In this document: positions 1-9,232 of the stretch, piece by piece
Position numbering within the stretch: position 1 is the stretch's first letter
Layout: each line of letters starts with the position of its first letter
IMG/VR virus record: IMGVR_UViG_3300031607_000005
Coordinates: 1-50,329 of that record
Direction: 5' to 3' (one strand)
DNA from: a virus
DNA: 50,329 nt
Notes under the pieces: generated by a model
Told to the model about the DNA's origin: nothing
Seen by the model: only the letters and a program-made list of their open reading frames with translations
The model's database searches: none
Position numbers and translations under genes: made by a program

Positions 1-797
1 GCCGTCTGACCAGTTAACTCTTGTTGACCTGTAAATGTCTTTTCACCCGCAATAGTTTGATCTCCCGTAAGATTAACAGTGCTATCTATAGGTGCCTTAC
101 TTGGATCACTAGCATTTAATACAGACCACAAGCCATTCGCGCGGATGAAACTATGCATGCCGCCAGCAGGTATATCAACATAGTCAACCGAGTTTCCAAA
201 CTGGTCTTTGTATTGTGCGGCAGAACCATCTAGGTAAATTCGACTGTTGCCTGTTGCAGCTGCTTTAATATGGACAATACCGTCTACTGTAGTGTTTTCC
301 AAGACGTAATAGGTTTCACCTGCAAAATCACTTTGTATTGAAAAACCTAAGTCAGAATCAGTAATGTCGTAAGTTGCTGGAGTTGTCCCAACAGTAGTTG
401 CCACCTTAAAACCATTGATGCTCTCTTTTGGCAGCTTGCTGGAGAGAGCTGTCTGCTGAGCTGTGCTTACTGGTTTATCCGCATCGCTTGTGTTCTCAAC
501 GTCCCCGAGACCTATGGTAAATTTTGACGTTGATCTTTTACCTACTTTAGTGAATCCAACTTGTAAATTTCCAGTCCCAGCAGAAACTAGAACCCTGATT
601 CGGTTTGATGTCACTAGTATAATGTGGTTTTGATCTGTAGATCCTGATGTAGTAGTTCCAATAATACTATGCCAACCAGATAAATCACGATATTGCAATG
701 CAACAGTATGTCCTGCGGTTAATCCAGTTATTGTAACCCCATAATACGCCCCTACTTCAAGGTTGTCAAAAATGTTTGTGTCTGTTATGGTTGCCAT
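1..797 (-). CDS. Tail fibre-like protein (3' part cut by window edge)
   Basis: Open reading frame starting ATGGCAACCATAACAGACAC on the minus strand and still open at base 1, so at least 265 codons with the C-terminus missing. The visible part is beta-rich, and its last visible portion carries the phrase VNLTGDQTIAGEKTFTG, a wording typical of repetitive phage tail-fibre shafts. It is the most promoter-distal gene seen in the late block and follows a hairpin at 824-860 and a pair of TTGCAA palindromes. Likely a host-contact or side-fibre subunit; this rests on repeat style and gene order, not on a recognised receptor-binding domain. Confidence 0.7.
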   Translation of the reverse strand, partial: MATITDTNIFDNLEVGAYYGVTITGLTAGHTVALQYRDLSGWHSIIGTTTSGSTDQNHIILVTSNRIRVLVSAGTGNLQVGFTKVGKRSTSKFTIGLGDVENTSDADKPVSTAQQTALSSKLPKESINGFKVATTVGTTPATYDITDSDLGFSIQSDFAGETYYVLENTTVDGIVHIKAAATGNSRIYLDGSAAQYKDQFGNSVDYVDIPAGGMHSFIRANGLWSVLNASDPSKAPIDSTVNLTGDQTIAGEKTFTGQQELTGQT

Positions 798-823
798 AAT
801 TTAGTTTTGTTAAGTGTTGGTAA

Positions 824-860
824 AACCTTACCTCTGCATCGAAACTATAGAGGTAAGGTT
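824..860 (-). terminator. 12-bp perfect hairpin between fibre genes
   Basis: AACCTTACCTCT (824-835) and AGAGGTAAGGTT (849-860) are perfect inverted repeats with a 13-nt loop. Read on the minus strand the second arm runs into TTTTACC, a weak U-tract. It could be a leaky terminator or an mRNA stability hairpin. Two TTGCAA palindromes (864-869, 877-882) lie immediately upstream in the transcription direction. Confidence 0.55.
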
Positions 861-885
861 AAATTGCAATATTAAGTTGCAATAA

Positions 886-1131
886 TTATCCAGCGGATAG
901 AGTTAGAACTCCACTGTCTGACCAGATTGCACCTGCTACTGACGGATCAGTCGTGGGGACGTTGGTTAGGACTGGTGCATTTAGTGCCGCTAGGATTGAA
1001 TTAGGGACATCAGCAGCGTTAGCGTTGATGACGTCTTTTACTTCATTCATGTCTTTAGTTTCAAAGCGTGAATTTCCTAGCTTGCCGAAGTTACCTTCCT
1101 TTTTTTCGTATGTTATTTGTGTTTGTGCCAT
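886..1131 (-). CDS. Small tail-region protein, unknown function
   Basis: 81 residues, begins MAQTQITYEKKEGNFGKLG. The N-terminal half is charged; the C-terminal half is Ala/Val/Pro-rich and ends GVLTLSAG. No signal peptide or membrane segment. It lies between two tail-fibre-like genes on the late strand, so it may be a fibre accessory or chaperone. I do not recognise the family. Confidence 0.6.
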   Translation of the reverse strand: MAQTQITYEKKEGNFGKLGNSRFETKDMNEVKDVINANAADVPNSILAALNAPVLTNVPTTDPSVAGAIWSDSGVLTLSAG

Positions 1132-1165
1132 TGTATTGTTTGGTTATTGGTTAGTTTGGTTTTGG

Positions 1166-2914
1166 TTAGAGCTTAGTGATTGTTAGTGACATTTCAAGTG
1201 GGGTGAAAGCTTTTGAGGTTTCATCACAAGCTACTCTTGCAACTATATCATCAGATGCAGTTGCATTAATGATACCAGAGAATGATACTGAATCAGTCAA
1301 TGTCCCCGTCAAAACCTCTCTCTTACTTTTGCAGTTACCGTAAACCGCTGTTTGAGTTGAGTTGTATAATTGGAAAGCATAGGTTGATGCTGTGACGCCA
1401 GTAAATGAGCAAGAGAATGAAACTAGGTATTTAGATGTTTGACCCACTGTTATCTTGTTTGTGGCTTTAGCGGGTGTAGATGTTACAGCGTGACCATCTA
1501 CTCCTTGAGCGGTGTTGAATCCAGTGATGGTGTCAAATGTGTCTCCTGTCCCGTTTGTGGTTTGTGCGGTAGATCCTGCTGTGACGTATATCTCAGCGTA
1601 GTCAACTTCTGCTGACAACTCTTGCTGGACAAACGCTGTGTTTGCAACTTGCGTAGTATCCGTGGTTGTAGCGGCTGTAGGTGATGTAGGGACTCCAGTT
1701 AAGTCAGGGCTTGCTAATGGTGCTTTTAGAGCTAGGTCAGCCACTAGATCAGTGATCGTTGATTGCGCTTGGGTGTGAGTCCCGTTAAATTCTTCTAGTA
1801 TGTATTCTCCACCAGAAGCGTCATATTGGACTAGTAGCGCATTACTGGCTAAGGTATGTGGTGATGTCAGTTCAGTTCCTTGAACGTCCTTAACTGTTGA
1901 GGTTGACCATGTTATTTCGGATGCTGTAGCACCAGTGTCGATGAGTGAAACGTAACCTACTTGAGTCACGGAATCTAAAGCTAAAGTTGACGCGCTACCT
2001 AATACAATCAAACTACCCATGTCAGAGTTAGCTAGATTCTTAGATCCTGCATCGGCTACTGTATCTAATATTGAGAAAGCACCCTTTTGTAGAGCCGTTA
2101 TATCAGTCTCGTTAGTCTCTATGTTGGTGGTGTTTGTGGCTATGTCTGCGGTATTCGTTCCAGTAGATGCTGCTACTGCGGCATCTGTATAAGCGGTGGT
2201 TGCAATTTGTGTTGAGTTAGTAGAAGCAGATGCGGTAGGTGCTACTGGTGTGCCTGTCAATGTAGGACTAGCTAGTGGAGCTTTATCTCCAAGGTCAGAT
2301 ACTAGATCAGTAATGGTAGATTGCGCTTGAGATCCAGTATGAGATGATCTTGCAACACTAGCTGTAGCGGCTGTATCCGCATACGCTGTGGTTGCAATTT
2401 GTGTTGTGTTAGTCGAGGCAGATGCTGTTGGGGCTAATGGTGTCCCTGTAAGCTCAGGACTAGCTAGTGGAGCTTTATCTCCCAGATCAGATACCAAGTC
2501 GGTGACTGTAGATTGTGCCTGTGCGCCCGTGTGATTTCCTCTAGCTAGTAGGTTAGCAATAGTGTAAGTAGAGTATGACCTGCTATCTAGTGATTGATTA
2601 ACATTATCCCCGTCAGGTAAAACCAGTATAGCGTCTCCCGTGCCTGATGATGATGCAATAGTGAATGTTCTGGTGGCTACGGCGTCCTCAACGAATGCGG
2701 TAGTTGCAATCTTGGTAGTGTCGTCTTCTGATGATGGGGTGGTAGATAAAGGAACTCCTGTAAATGTAGGGCTTGCTAATAACGCAACTCTGCTACCGTT
2801 CTCGTATATTTGCAATCCATCAATAGAGTCAGAATACATGTAGCTCCATCGTAGTGATGATTCTCCGAATTGTCCTTCTCCGTCTGCTCTTGGATTTATG
2901 TTTGGGGTAGCCAT
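1166..2914 (-). CDS. Tail fibre protein with shaft repeats and C1q-like tip
   Basis: 582 residues. Four copies of a shaft repeat of the type APLASPxLTGxPxxPTA followed by TTQIATTAY (roughly residues 45-90, 145-185, 205-245, 395-440), a wording common in phage tail fibres. A short helical or coiled segment with TNTTNIETNETDITAL separates repeats 3 and 4. The last 130 residues are a beta-rich domain with GFNTAQGVDGHAV, KYLVSFSCSF and TLTDSVSFSG, resembling C1q/TNF-like jelly rolls that form trimeric fibre tips. Probable receptor-binding fibre. The near-identical repeats are also a likely site of recombination. Confidence 0.8.
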   Translation of the reverse strand: MATPNINPRADGEGQFGESSLRWSYMYSDSIDGLQIYENGSRVALLASPTFTGVPLSTTPSSEDDTTKIATTAFVEDAVATRTFTIASSSGTGDAILVLPDGDNVNQSLDSRSYSTYTIANLLARGNHTGAQAQSTVTDLVSDLGDKAPLASPELTGTPLAPTASASTNTTQIATTAYADTAATASVARSSHTGSQAQSTITDLVSDLGDKAPLASPTLTGTPVAPTASASTNSTQIATTAYTDAAVAASTGTNTADIATNTTNIETNETDITALQKGAFSILDTVADAGSKNLANSDMGSLIVLGSASTLALDSVTQVGYVSLIDTGATASEITWSTSTVKDVQGTELTSPHTLASNALLVQYDASGGEYILEEFNGTHTQAQSTITDLVADLALKAPLASPDLTGVPTSPTAATTTDTTQVANTAFVQQELSAEVDYAEIYVTAGSTAQTTNGTGDTFDTITGFNTAQGVDGHAVTSTPAKATNKITVGQTSKYLVSFSCSFTGVTASTYAFQLYNSTQTAVYGNCKSKREVLTGTLTDSVSFSGIINATASDDIVARVACDETSKAFTPLEMSLTITKL

Positions 2915-2926
2915 TGTGTTTATTTA

Positions 2927-3163
2927 TTAGATTGATTTAGGGACGATTGTAGATCCAGACTCTTCCCATAGGGTGTCTGTCTGCTCGTTTGAAATATTGA
3001 TACGCATTGTGTTTCCTATCCCCCGCCATATAGATGTCTTAAATCTCTTTAGTAGGGAGGAGTCTGCTGGAACTAAACTAGTAACACCGCTCGACACTAC
3101 TGTCTCCCATGGCTGTCCATCGGAGTTCGTTTTAAGTAGGTTTATGCCTGATCTGGTTCTCAT
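2927..3163 (-). CDS. Small late protein, unknown function
   Basis: 78 residues, start MRTRSGINLLKTNSDG, with Ile/Asn-rich beta-like segments (TSIWRGIGNTMRINI). Its start overlaps the stop of the upstream gene as TAATG, implying translational coupling. Placed between adaptor-like and fibre genes, it is probably a minor tail component. Family not recognised. Confidence 0.6.
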   Translation of the reverse strand: MRTRSGINLLKTNSDGQPWETVVSSGVTSLVPADSSLLKRFKTSIWRGIGNTMRINISNEQTDTLWEESGSTIVPKSI

Positions 3164-3510
3164 TATGCTGATCCTAGTGTTACTGGATTCTTCTGTTGAA
3201 TTGGTATCGAAAATTTAATGGTCACTCCTTCACCTTCTTTAGTCCCGCTTGATGTGGTGGTGTCTTTACTAGTTCCTTTCACTGATCCAGTTCCGTCACC
3301 TGATGTTACTCTGGTTTCGGTGACGTCACCTTTATTGGTGGTGGTGTTAGTCAACTCACTGCCCACCATGGTCTTAGTATTAGTAGAACCAGCTTGGGTG
3401 GTGGTCGTGTTTCTGGTGGTATCGGCTGAGTGTCCTTGCGTTGACACGGTTCCTTTACCAGATTTAGAATCTGTTTCCCTTTTAACTATTACCCATACGT
3501 TTTCAGCCAT
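3163..3510 (-). CDS. Thr/Ser/Gly-rich late protein, unknown function
   Basis: 115 residues. A short N-terminal strand (MAENVWVIVKRE) and a C-terminal strand (EGVTIKFSIPI) flank about 75 residues of Thr/Ser/Gly/Asp low complexity with no hydrophobic core. The layout matches the neighbouring 142-residue protein, suggesting two related flexible tail or virion proteins. Overlaps the next gene by TAATG. Confidence 0.6.
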   Translation of the reverse strand: MAENVWVIVKRETDSKSGKGTVSTQGHSADTTRNTTTTQAGSTNTKTMVGSELTNTTTNKGDVTETRVTSGDGTGSVKGTSKDTTTSSGTKEGEGVTIKFSIPIQQKNPVTLGSA

Positions 3511-3530
3511 TGTTTTGTAGTGTTTATGTT

Positions 3531-3959
3531 TTAACCTCCCTGCTTATACTCCCATTGTTGGGTCATGTCCTCTTTGTTGGTATCCGCTCCTGATGATGTA
3601 GTTACAACATTAGGGTGGGTGATTATAGTATTACTTGTGCCAGCTACACCCGATGGTGCCGTTACTGATGTTGAGTCTCCACCAGTCTTATCGGTGAGTT
3701 GTGTAGATTGTGCTGTAGCGGTAGTAGATTCTACTGTGCTTATTGTTCCATCCACTGACCCTGTGGTGTCCTCTCCATCTTTGACTTGGAGTCCAGTGTC
3801 TGATCCATTGTTGATCGTCACCTCAAAATCTATTTGAGTAGGTAGTAGCACAGTCAACCCTCTCTGCCTCATTGCTAGGCATGAGTTATTAACAGCCTCC
3901 AACGCTTGTGTGATGGAGTCTTCTAGTTGTGATGGGGTAGCTGTGATTACTATAGGCAT
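3531..3959 (-). CDS. Late protein with ordered N-terminus and Thr/Ser-rich tail
   Basis: 142 residues. Residues 1-52 look folded: an amphipathic helix (SQLEDSITQALEAVNNSCLA) followed by a strand (TQIDFEVTI). The rest is Ser/Thr/Gly/Asp low complexity ending in MTQQWEYKQGG. Located directly downstream of the adaptor-like pair. Function unknown; the composition is shared with the next gene. Confidence 0.6.
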   Translation of the reverse strand: MPIVITATPSQLEDSITQALEAVNNSCLAMRQRGLTVLLPTQIDFEVTINNGSDTGLQVKDGEDTTGSVDGTISTVESTTATAQSTQLTDKTGGDSTSVTAPSGVAGTSNTIITHPNVVTTSSGADTNKEDMTQQWEYKQGG

Positions 3960-3965
3960 AATGTT

Positions 3966-4913
3966 TTACCAACCTCTACGGGTTCTTACTCTGTTTGATG
4001 GTGTCCCTGTATTAGGGAAGACTTCGTTCGTGATCTTAGGGAAGATTGAAGCGCCTGATCCTTTGTCCATTGCGATTTCTCTGGTGCGCTCGTTTGCCCA
4101 TATCTCTGTCTCAGCTAAGTCTGCCTTAGCCATAGGTAGAACGTGAGGGATGATGTATTGATCAGGAACTGGTAAGATTGTGCCGTTATCTAATGATTCA
4201 AGTCCTAGTGTAGATGCGTCAATAGCGGCGTCAAACTGGACTGTGGATTCAGTTGTAGGCATAGGGTCAAGACGTAGCATGATTCTAGCTTCATCTCTCT
4301 GTGATGCCCCTGTGTTCTCAATGGTGTATCTGTATGGTGATCCTGTCTGTCTGGCTACTGTCGATCCGTATAGTATTCCTTGACCAGCACCGATGCCGTA
4401 TCCTGCTCCTCTTCTCTCAGCACCCACTCCCTTTAGACCGTCATCATCTCTCACTAGCTTTACACCAGTGTCGAGTATGCGGGGGTCGTTAGTGATTCTA
4501 CTAACGTTGTAGTCAGTAAGCATGATAGTGTCGAAATAGATTTTTGCTGAGTGGCTTCCTGCTGTCCCACGGAACTCATTGAGTAATGTTGCAACGTCAT
4601 CTTTAGTAGATATGATCTCGTTCATGTTGACCTCATCACCAATTAGGATGGAAGCACCTAGCATATAGTCCTCTGCCACTAGTCCACCTACTGTAAGACC
4701 ACCTTCTGTCATAGTAACAGTAACGTCTTTAGGGGCGCGGATGAGATGGGATACTGTTGTGATCCTATATCTCTCAGGGACTGCGGCGAACCAGTTGTAG
4801 GTCGCTGAGTTAATGCAATCCACGATGGTTATCTGATCCCTAACGTCCATCGCTGAGAGAGTCCCTGTTAAGGTAAATCTTGCGAGTCGTTCAGCTAGTT
4901 GTTTTGCAGTCAT
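3966..4913 (-). CDS. Probable tail tubular / neck protein
   Basis: 315 residues. Starts with helices (KQLAERLARFTL, MDVRDQITIVDCINSATYNWF), then long beta-rich sections and a C-terminal helix with Arg-rich end (NRVRTRRGW). The helix-start, beta-insert and late IPHVLPMAKADLAE segment recall podovirus neck and tail-tube adaptor proteins. It overlaps the upstream adaptor gene by TAATG, so the two are translationally coupled and probably stacked on the portal. Assignment is by architecture and position only. Confidence 0.55.
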   Translation of the reverse strand: MTAKQLAERLARFTLTGTLSAMDVRDQITIVDCINSATYNWFAAVPERYRITTVSHLIRAPKDVTVTMTEGGLTVGGLVAEDYMLGASILIGDEVNMNEIISTKDDVATLLNEFRGTAGSHSAKIYFDTIMLTDYNVSRITNDPRILDTGVKLVRDDDGLKGVGAERRGAGYGIGAGQGILYGSTVARQTGSPYRYTIENTGASQRDEARIMLRLDPMPTTESTVQFDAAIDASTLGLESLDNGTILPVPDQYIIPHVLPMAKADLAETEIWANERTREIAMDKGSGASIFPKITNEVFPNTGTPSNRVRTRRGW

Positions 4914-5626
4914 TAGATCGGTGCGGATTGTTCGTTTTTAGTTCCTGCGTCTGGGTTAGCAACTCCAATGAATGCGGCGGCACGTTTAGCGTCACCATTG
5001 ATCATTGAAAGCTTATCCTTCTCAAAGAAGAAATGGGATCTTGTTGCAAAGAACCTAGCCATTGGAAGGAGGGTTGATTCAACATACTTATGAGGCATAC
5101 CTACTGTCTCAGTCGTTAGGTTGGTTATCTGGGATACACTGTAAGATGGTGCTTCGGTAGTAGCTAGGTAGGTTATGTCAAGGTCTGCTAGTGGTGGTGG
5201 TGTTACCATTAGTGTCACCTTAGCGTTATCCTCGCCTACTTGATTCCTAGTCTTGATGAAATAGTATGATGCCTCTGATACACCGTCAGCCTTAGCTTCT
5301 GCTTGTGTCTTGCCGTGGAAGCGTTGGTAGAATTGATTGAACTCAGATTGATCTGTTATCCTATGAAGCTCCCTGCTGTTATCAGATGGAATCCATAGTG
5401 GGGTCTGCACCTCTTGAATAGAGTCAGGTAAATCAACGCTCCCTCCTGTGGGAACGGTTGCGGTCAACTCGTTCTGCCTAAAGTAGGAATGGGGGGAAGT
5501 CCAGATAAGCTGATAAGCCGAGTTGATCGCAGTAGTTACGTCCTCAAAAATATAGGCAGGGGCGAGCGATGGACACTCTATCCAAAGCACTCTTAACACG
5601 TTATTTCTGAGTTCTAAAAGGTTCAT
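4913..5626 (-). CDS. Head-tail adaptor-like protein
   Basis: 237 residues. Pattern typical of portal-bound adaptors: N-terminal helix with WI..CPSLA, DVTTAINSAYQLIW, a strand-turn with VPTGGSVDLPDSIQEV, an LHRITD..EFNQFY segment, a middle beta part (KVTLMVTPPP) and a C-terminal helical run MPHKYVESTLLPMARFFATR. Known relatives (P22 gp4 and T7 gp11 type) form a ring under the portal. The VPTGGS turn is encoded by a copy of a dispersed 15-base repeat found elsewhere in this genome. Confidence 0.65.
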   Translation of the reverse strand: MNLLELRNNVLRVLWIECPSLAPAYIFEDVTTAINSAYQLIWTSPHSYFRQNELTATVPTGGSVDLPDSIQEVQTPLWIPSDNSRELHRITDQSEFNQFYQRFHGKTQAEAKADGVSEASYYFIKTRNQVGEDNAKVTLMVTPPPLADLDITYLATTEAPSYSVSQITNLTTETVGMPHKYVESTLLPMARFFATRSHFFFEKDKLSMINGDAKRAAAFIGVANPDAGTKNEQSAPI

Positions 5627-5629
5627 TTC

Positions 5630-6205
5630 TTATTCTGGTTTAGGTCTATTCTTTGACCGCCTTCTCTTGACTACCTTCTTAGCGGTCTTCTTGACAGCAG
5701 GTGGTGAAGGCATTGGTGGTGTAGCAAGTAGATTAGGTGTAGTAGGGTCAGTAGTGAGCTTGGTGGCTACCTCTGGGTCTTCTTGTTCAGTATCTACATC
5801 TTCTTCGTTGTAAGTTACTGGTTCTGGTGCTTCTGGTTCAGCAGGTTTCTCTCCCATTGACTCATCTAAATTGTCTATCTTTGATTTAGCGTAATCTACT
5901 AGTTTTTTCTCTTCTTCTGATTCAGCTTTGAAATCTTCTGGTTTCTCTACTGCTACTTCAATTAAAAATGTATAGGCGAATGCCTGTAGTTTGTGCTTAT
6001 ATGCAGAAGGTGTGACCCTTACACATAGTTCGTTAAATTCTGTTTGATCAGTGTAGATTTTGCCATTGGCTATCCACATGTCTTCTAGTCCATTAGGCAT
6101 CTTAGTCCTGATGAATTTTGCCTCTTGGCATCCTACCTTAATAGGTGCGAAATTTCCCTTGCGGGGAAGACGTAAAACGTATGCTGTTGTTTGTGTATTT
6201 GTCAT
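5630..6205 (-). CDS. Acidic-linker protein downstream of capsid gene
   Basis: 191 residues if started at MTNTQTTAYVLRLPRKG (base 6205); an upstream in-frame ATG at 6250 would run through the hairpin at 6223-6258 and is unlikely. A folded N-terminal beta part (to about residue 100) is followed by a Glu/Pro-rich linker and a strongly basic C-terminus (KKTAKKVVKRRRSKNRPKPE). The acidic then basic tail suggests nucleic-acid or capsid contact. It sits between capsid and adaptor genes, where head-completion proteins are common. Confidence 0.65.
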   Translation of the reverse strand: MTNTQTTAYVLRLPRKGNFAPIKVGCQEAKFIRTKMPNGLEDMWIANGKIYTDQTEFNELCVRVTPSAYKHKLQAFAYTFLIEVAVEKPEDFKAESEEEKKLVDYAKSKIDNLDESMGEKPAEPEAPEPVTYNEEDVDTEQEDPEVATKLTTDPTTPNLLATPPMPSPPAVKKTAKKVVKRRRSKNRPKPE

Positions 6206-6222
6206 TGTGTTCGTAATATAGA

Positions 6223-6258
6223 AGAAGGGGTCGAAGCTTGCAAGCCTCAACCCCTTCT
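6223..6258 (-). terminator. Long hairpin after the major capsid gene
   Basis: AGAAGGGGTTGAGGCTT pairs with AAGCTTCGACCCCTTCT (17 positions, two G-T wobbles). It lies just past the capsid stop codon and before the next start. No U-tract follows, so it is more likely a processing or 3'-end stabilising hairpin, or a partial terminator that keeps capsid mRNA in excess. Confidence 0.6.
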
Positions 6259-6299
6259 AATAACGATTTATTTAATCGAACCCGAAGGGGCTAGTTAAT

Positions 6300-7808
6300 C
6301 TAGCTGACTGTAGGGAAGGTAACTCCAGCGATTTCAATCGCGTGGGTAAGGATGAGATAACCCACCTTACGTCCAGAAGCGTCCTCGCATGGCTCTTGTC
6401 CGAAGACAGATGTAACGAATACGTCTTTAACAAATCCACCTTCATGTGAATCTTCTGTTCTGCTGTTACGGTGCTTACCATATCCTCGTCTAGCGGCTTG
6501 CGCTCCTAGAACTAGAGTATGACCGATAGGGACTCCACTTGCATTTACAAGGTAAATGGTAGAAGTTCCAGCATCGTGCGTGTTGGTGTGAAGATCACCA
6601 TCCCATGCAGGTGAGCCTGTCCAAGCGTCACCAACTGTGGTGTCACCTGATACGAACTTATCTCCAACGGTAAGCTTGTTACCATCGTTAGCAGAGATTT
6701 CATAGAAACCTACTTTTCCAGGATCAGTAGCGGCTTTCGAGCTGTTCACAACTGCAATATAGAAGTCATCATCACCGTATAGGCTAGAAGCCGCAGTGAG
6801 TGTGTCAGCTGCAAGGAACTTAAACGTGTGAAGTGGGAAATACTTCATGTAAGATGCACTAAGCGCACCAGCGGCGGCTGAACCACCACCAAGGATAATG
6901 CCCGACTGAGTAGTGAAACCATCAGTAGTAGATGATCCGCTAAACGCTTTAGGGTTAAGTGGTGAACCAACTGCTCCATAGCCATCATGGTCAATTGGGT
7001 TATACTTCTTGATGATGTTTCCACGAATGTCCGTGTAGCCACCTCCGAAGATGTAGTTTGCGTCTCCGCGAACACCAGCTTCTACCTGATAAGTCTTGTA
7101 GTCACTGTCTTGCTCAAGAGAGAAGAGAGTGTCAAGAGTTGCAACAACACAATACTTATTGATTGCGTTACCGTTCTTATCAGTTCCCATCTTAGCAGGT
7201 TTACCGTTAAGACGTTGTAGTTGGGTATTACCAGCTACTACAGTGTCGTAATCAAGAACGTCAGCACTCACAAGTGAAGCGATGTTTGCCTTGTTACTAG
7301 CGAAGACTTGGTTCTCTGAACCGCCTCTGTGGAGGAAGGACATGAACATCTTCTCTGATTTCTGGCGACCCATCCACTTACCAAGTTGCTCAGGGATACC
7401 TACGGTGATTTCTCCACGCATTCCCATGAACTCCTCAGAGCGTTCGGTATAACGAACACCATGACGAAGGTAATCGACTGACAACGTGTAAGTGTGGATC
7501 TTGATTGATTCAAAATCGTTCTCATCGTTGAACAGTTCGTCACCATGCTTAGGCTCATTGTAGAGACCAGCCATTTGTGTGAACGTAATCTTCTGCCCCC
7601 GACCCTTAGTAGTGTCAGAGATAGTTTCGATAATTGCTGAACTGCCACCCTCCATTGGAGCGAAGAAGTCAGTTGTCTGCTCGAAAACTTCAACGCCTTT
7701 GCGCCATAGTTCACGAACTGCACCTGCGTCACCGAAGGCGTTAGATGGGTCATTAGATAGGGCGTTGCCGATACCTTGACCTGTGATATTTGATGTATTA
7801 TAAGCCAT
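6300..7808 (-). CDS. Major capsid protein, N4 gp56 type
   Basis: 502 residues. The N-terminal region has ELWRKGVEVFEQTTDFFAPM, then TKGRGQKITFTQMAGLYNEP, HTYTLSVDYLRHGVRYTERS and a helix with LGKWMGRQKSEKMFMSFLHR: the order and wording of the N4-gp56 / DUF4043 major capsid family, an HK97-fold shell protein. An Ala/Gly-rich insertion near residues 295-320 could be an exposed loop. Flanked by the scaffold-like gene upstream and the hairpin downstream, as expected for the most highly expressed late gene. No N-terminal cleavage site could be judged. Confidence 0.85.
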   Translation of the reverse strand: MAYNTSNITGQGIGNALSNDPSNAFGDAGAVRELWRKGVEVFEQTTDFFAPMEGGSSAIIETISDTTKGRGQKITFTQMAGLYNEPKHGDELFNDENDFESIKIHTYTLSVDYLRHGVRYTERSEEFMGMRGEITVGIPEQLGKWMGRQKSEKMFMSFLHRGGSENQVFASNKANIASLVSADVLDYDTVVAGNTQLQRLNGKPAKMGTDKNGNAINKYCVVATLDTLFSLEQDSDYKTYQVEAGVRGDANYIFGGGYTDIRGNIIKKYNPIDHDGYGAVGSPLNPKAFSGSSTTDGFTTQSGIILGGGSAAAGALSASYMKYFPLHTFKFLAADTLTAASSLYGDDDFYIAVVNSSKAATDPGKVGFYEISANDGNKLTVGDKFVSGDTTVGDAWTGSPAWDGDLHTNTHDAGTSTIYLVNASGVPIGHTLVLGAQAARRGYGKHRNSRTEDSHEGGFVKDVFVTSVFGQEPCEDASGRKVGYLILTHAIEIAGVTFPTVS

Positions 7809-7889
7809 AATTATTTAGTGGGTTGTTTGTTTTGGTTGTTTGGTTTGGTTTGGTTAAACGGAACAACACTAAATACTTATTAGGACAAT

Positions 7890-9140
7890 CTATGCACTTT
7901 GACCCATAGACCTTGCCATTTCAGCAAATTGTTCGGGGGTCTTTACTGCATTAATCATCTGTTGCAAGTCTTTAGTAGCTCCAGTGTTTACACCAGTTCG
8001 CGATCCTCCGCTGGCTGATGGTAATGGTGCTGATTTCTCTGTCCTTGCAGGCTGGGGTGAGGTGGTTTGCTTGGCTGATTTAGGCGACTCTTTAACTACC
8101 TCGGCTACTGGCGCAGGTTTTTGTCCTGCATAGTATGGGGCTACGTTAAGTTTCCTTGCCGCCATTTGAGCTACAAGCAATGGCTTGTTGGCGTCATAAT
8201 AACGGGGGTCATTAGTCGTCTCCAAAGCATTATCTATCTCCTTACATTCTCTAAAGAAATCTGTATCTTCTTTAGCGAAATCAGGGAATGACTCTACTGC
8301 TTTGGTGTATGAACCTTCAAATTGAGTGCTTCTCTCGCTTTCTTCAGAGCGGGATGCGGTAGCTTCTCTTTCGCCAAGAACCTCAATGAGTTCCTCCGCG
8401 TCAATGATCTGCTCTCCAAAATCAGCGGCTTCATCCAAGTCACCTTCACGTAATGCCTTGTTTTGCCCCTGACGGAGTTCTTTAAGGTTACTTCTAGCTT
8501 CTACTTGGGTTATTCCGTCAAACACATCATCTTCTGATTCAGCTTTGTTATCTGCAACATCATCGGAAGACTGCGCTCTTTGCGCGGGGTCTGGTAGTCC
8601 TAAATGATTTCTTGCAAGTGACAATGCCTCCGTCATGGAGATAGGCGCTTGTGCGGAATTAGCCGCTTTGAAAATTCTAAATGCTTCTGCATCCACTTCT
8701 TCCTTGGGGCGAAATCTGAATTGGGGATCGCGCTTTTCAGCGTCTTCCTCGTCCTCTTCAGTGTTGCTTTCAGTCTCGGTCTCTGTAGCTTGATCTGCCT
8801 CTAGTGCTTCTGCTGACATCGTATCTGTAACAGGGGATTGCTCCTCCTCTTCTTCAAATTCTGCCTCTACAGGTGCATCATCAAGCTCATTAGGGTTCTG
8901 CTGGAGTTGGGCTTTCATAGCCTCATACTCGTCTTGATCACCAATGTTATTAACTCTGTCTGTTGGCGATGGATTATCTTCAGTTGCAATTGCAACGTCT
9001 AATTGATCCACCTCACCCGAACCTGCATGGTCTGAACCAGCTTGGTTTTCGGATTGGATATTAGTGGTATCGGCTTGCGCCTGACCCTCTACCGTCTCTG
9101 TATGTTCCTCTATGGAATCGGTGTTTACCTGATCGCTCAT
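7890..9140 (-). CDS. Probable scaffolding protein
   Basis: 416 residues from MSDQVNTDSIEEHTETV (9140). An in-frame ATG 21 bases upstream lies inside the TTGCAA promoter region and was not chosen. The first 140 residues are extremely Glu/Asp/Gln-rich, the middle is helical and charged (RSNLKELRQGQNKALREGDL), and the end has a short helix LQQMINAVKTPEQFAEMARS. Acidic, helical, directly upstream of the capsid gene: the usual profile and place of a phage scaffold. First gene behind the divergent promoter region. Confidence 0.7.
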   Translation of the reverse strand: MSDQVNTDSIEEHTETVEGQAQADTTNIQSENQAGSDHAGSGEVDQLDVAIATEDNPSPTDRVNNIGDQDEYEAMKAQLQQNPNELDDAPVEAEFEEEEEQSPVTDTMSAEALEADQATETETESNTEEDEEDAEKRDPQFRFRPKEEVDAEAFRIFKAANSAQAPISMTEALSLARNHLGLPDPAQRAQSSDDVADNKAESEDDVFDGITQVEARSNLKELRQGQNKALREGDLDEAADFGEQIIDAEELIEVLGEREATASRSEESERSTQFEGSYTKAVESFPDFAKEDTDFFRECKEIDNALETTNDPRYYDANKPLLVAQMAARKLNVAPYYAGQKPAPVAEVVKESPKSAKQTTSPQPARTEKSAPLPSASGGSRTGVNTGATKDLQQMINAVKTPEQFAEMARSMGQSA

Positions 9141-9232
9141 ACACACATATTGCAATTGCATGGGATTATTGCAATAACTAAATTAAATTTTTTGACATTT
9201 ACTTTTCATTTTACGACATGTAGTGTTCTGGT
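9141..9232. promoter_or_regulatory. Divergent promoter region with TTGCAA palindromes
   Basis: Separates minus-strand scaffold/capsid genes from two plus-strand genes. TTGCAA occurs at 9150-9155 and 9169-9174, start-to-start 19 bases, with TTGCAT at 9156. On the minus strand this gives TTGCAA-17-AATATG, similar in geometry to a -35/-10 pair. The same 19-base spacing recurs at 28016/28035. On the plus strand TTGACA at about 9193 lacks a good -10. Probably bound by a phage or host regulator. Confidence 0.55.
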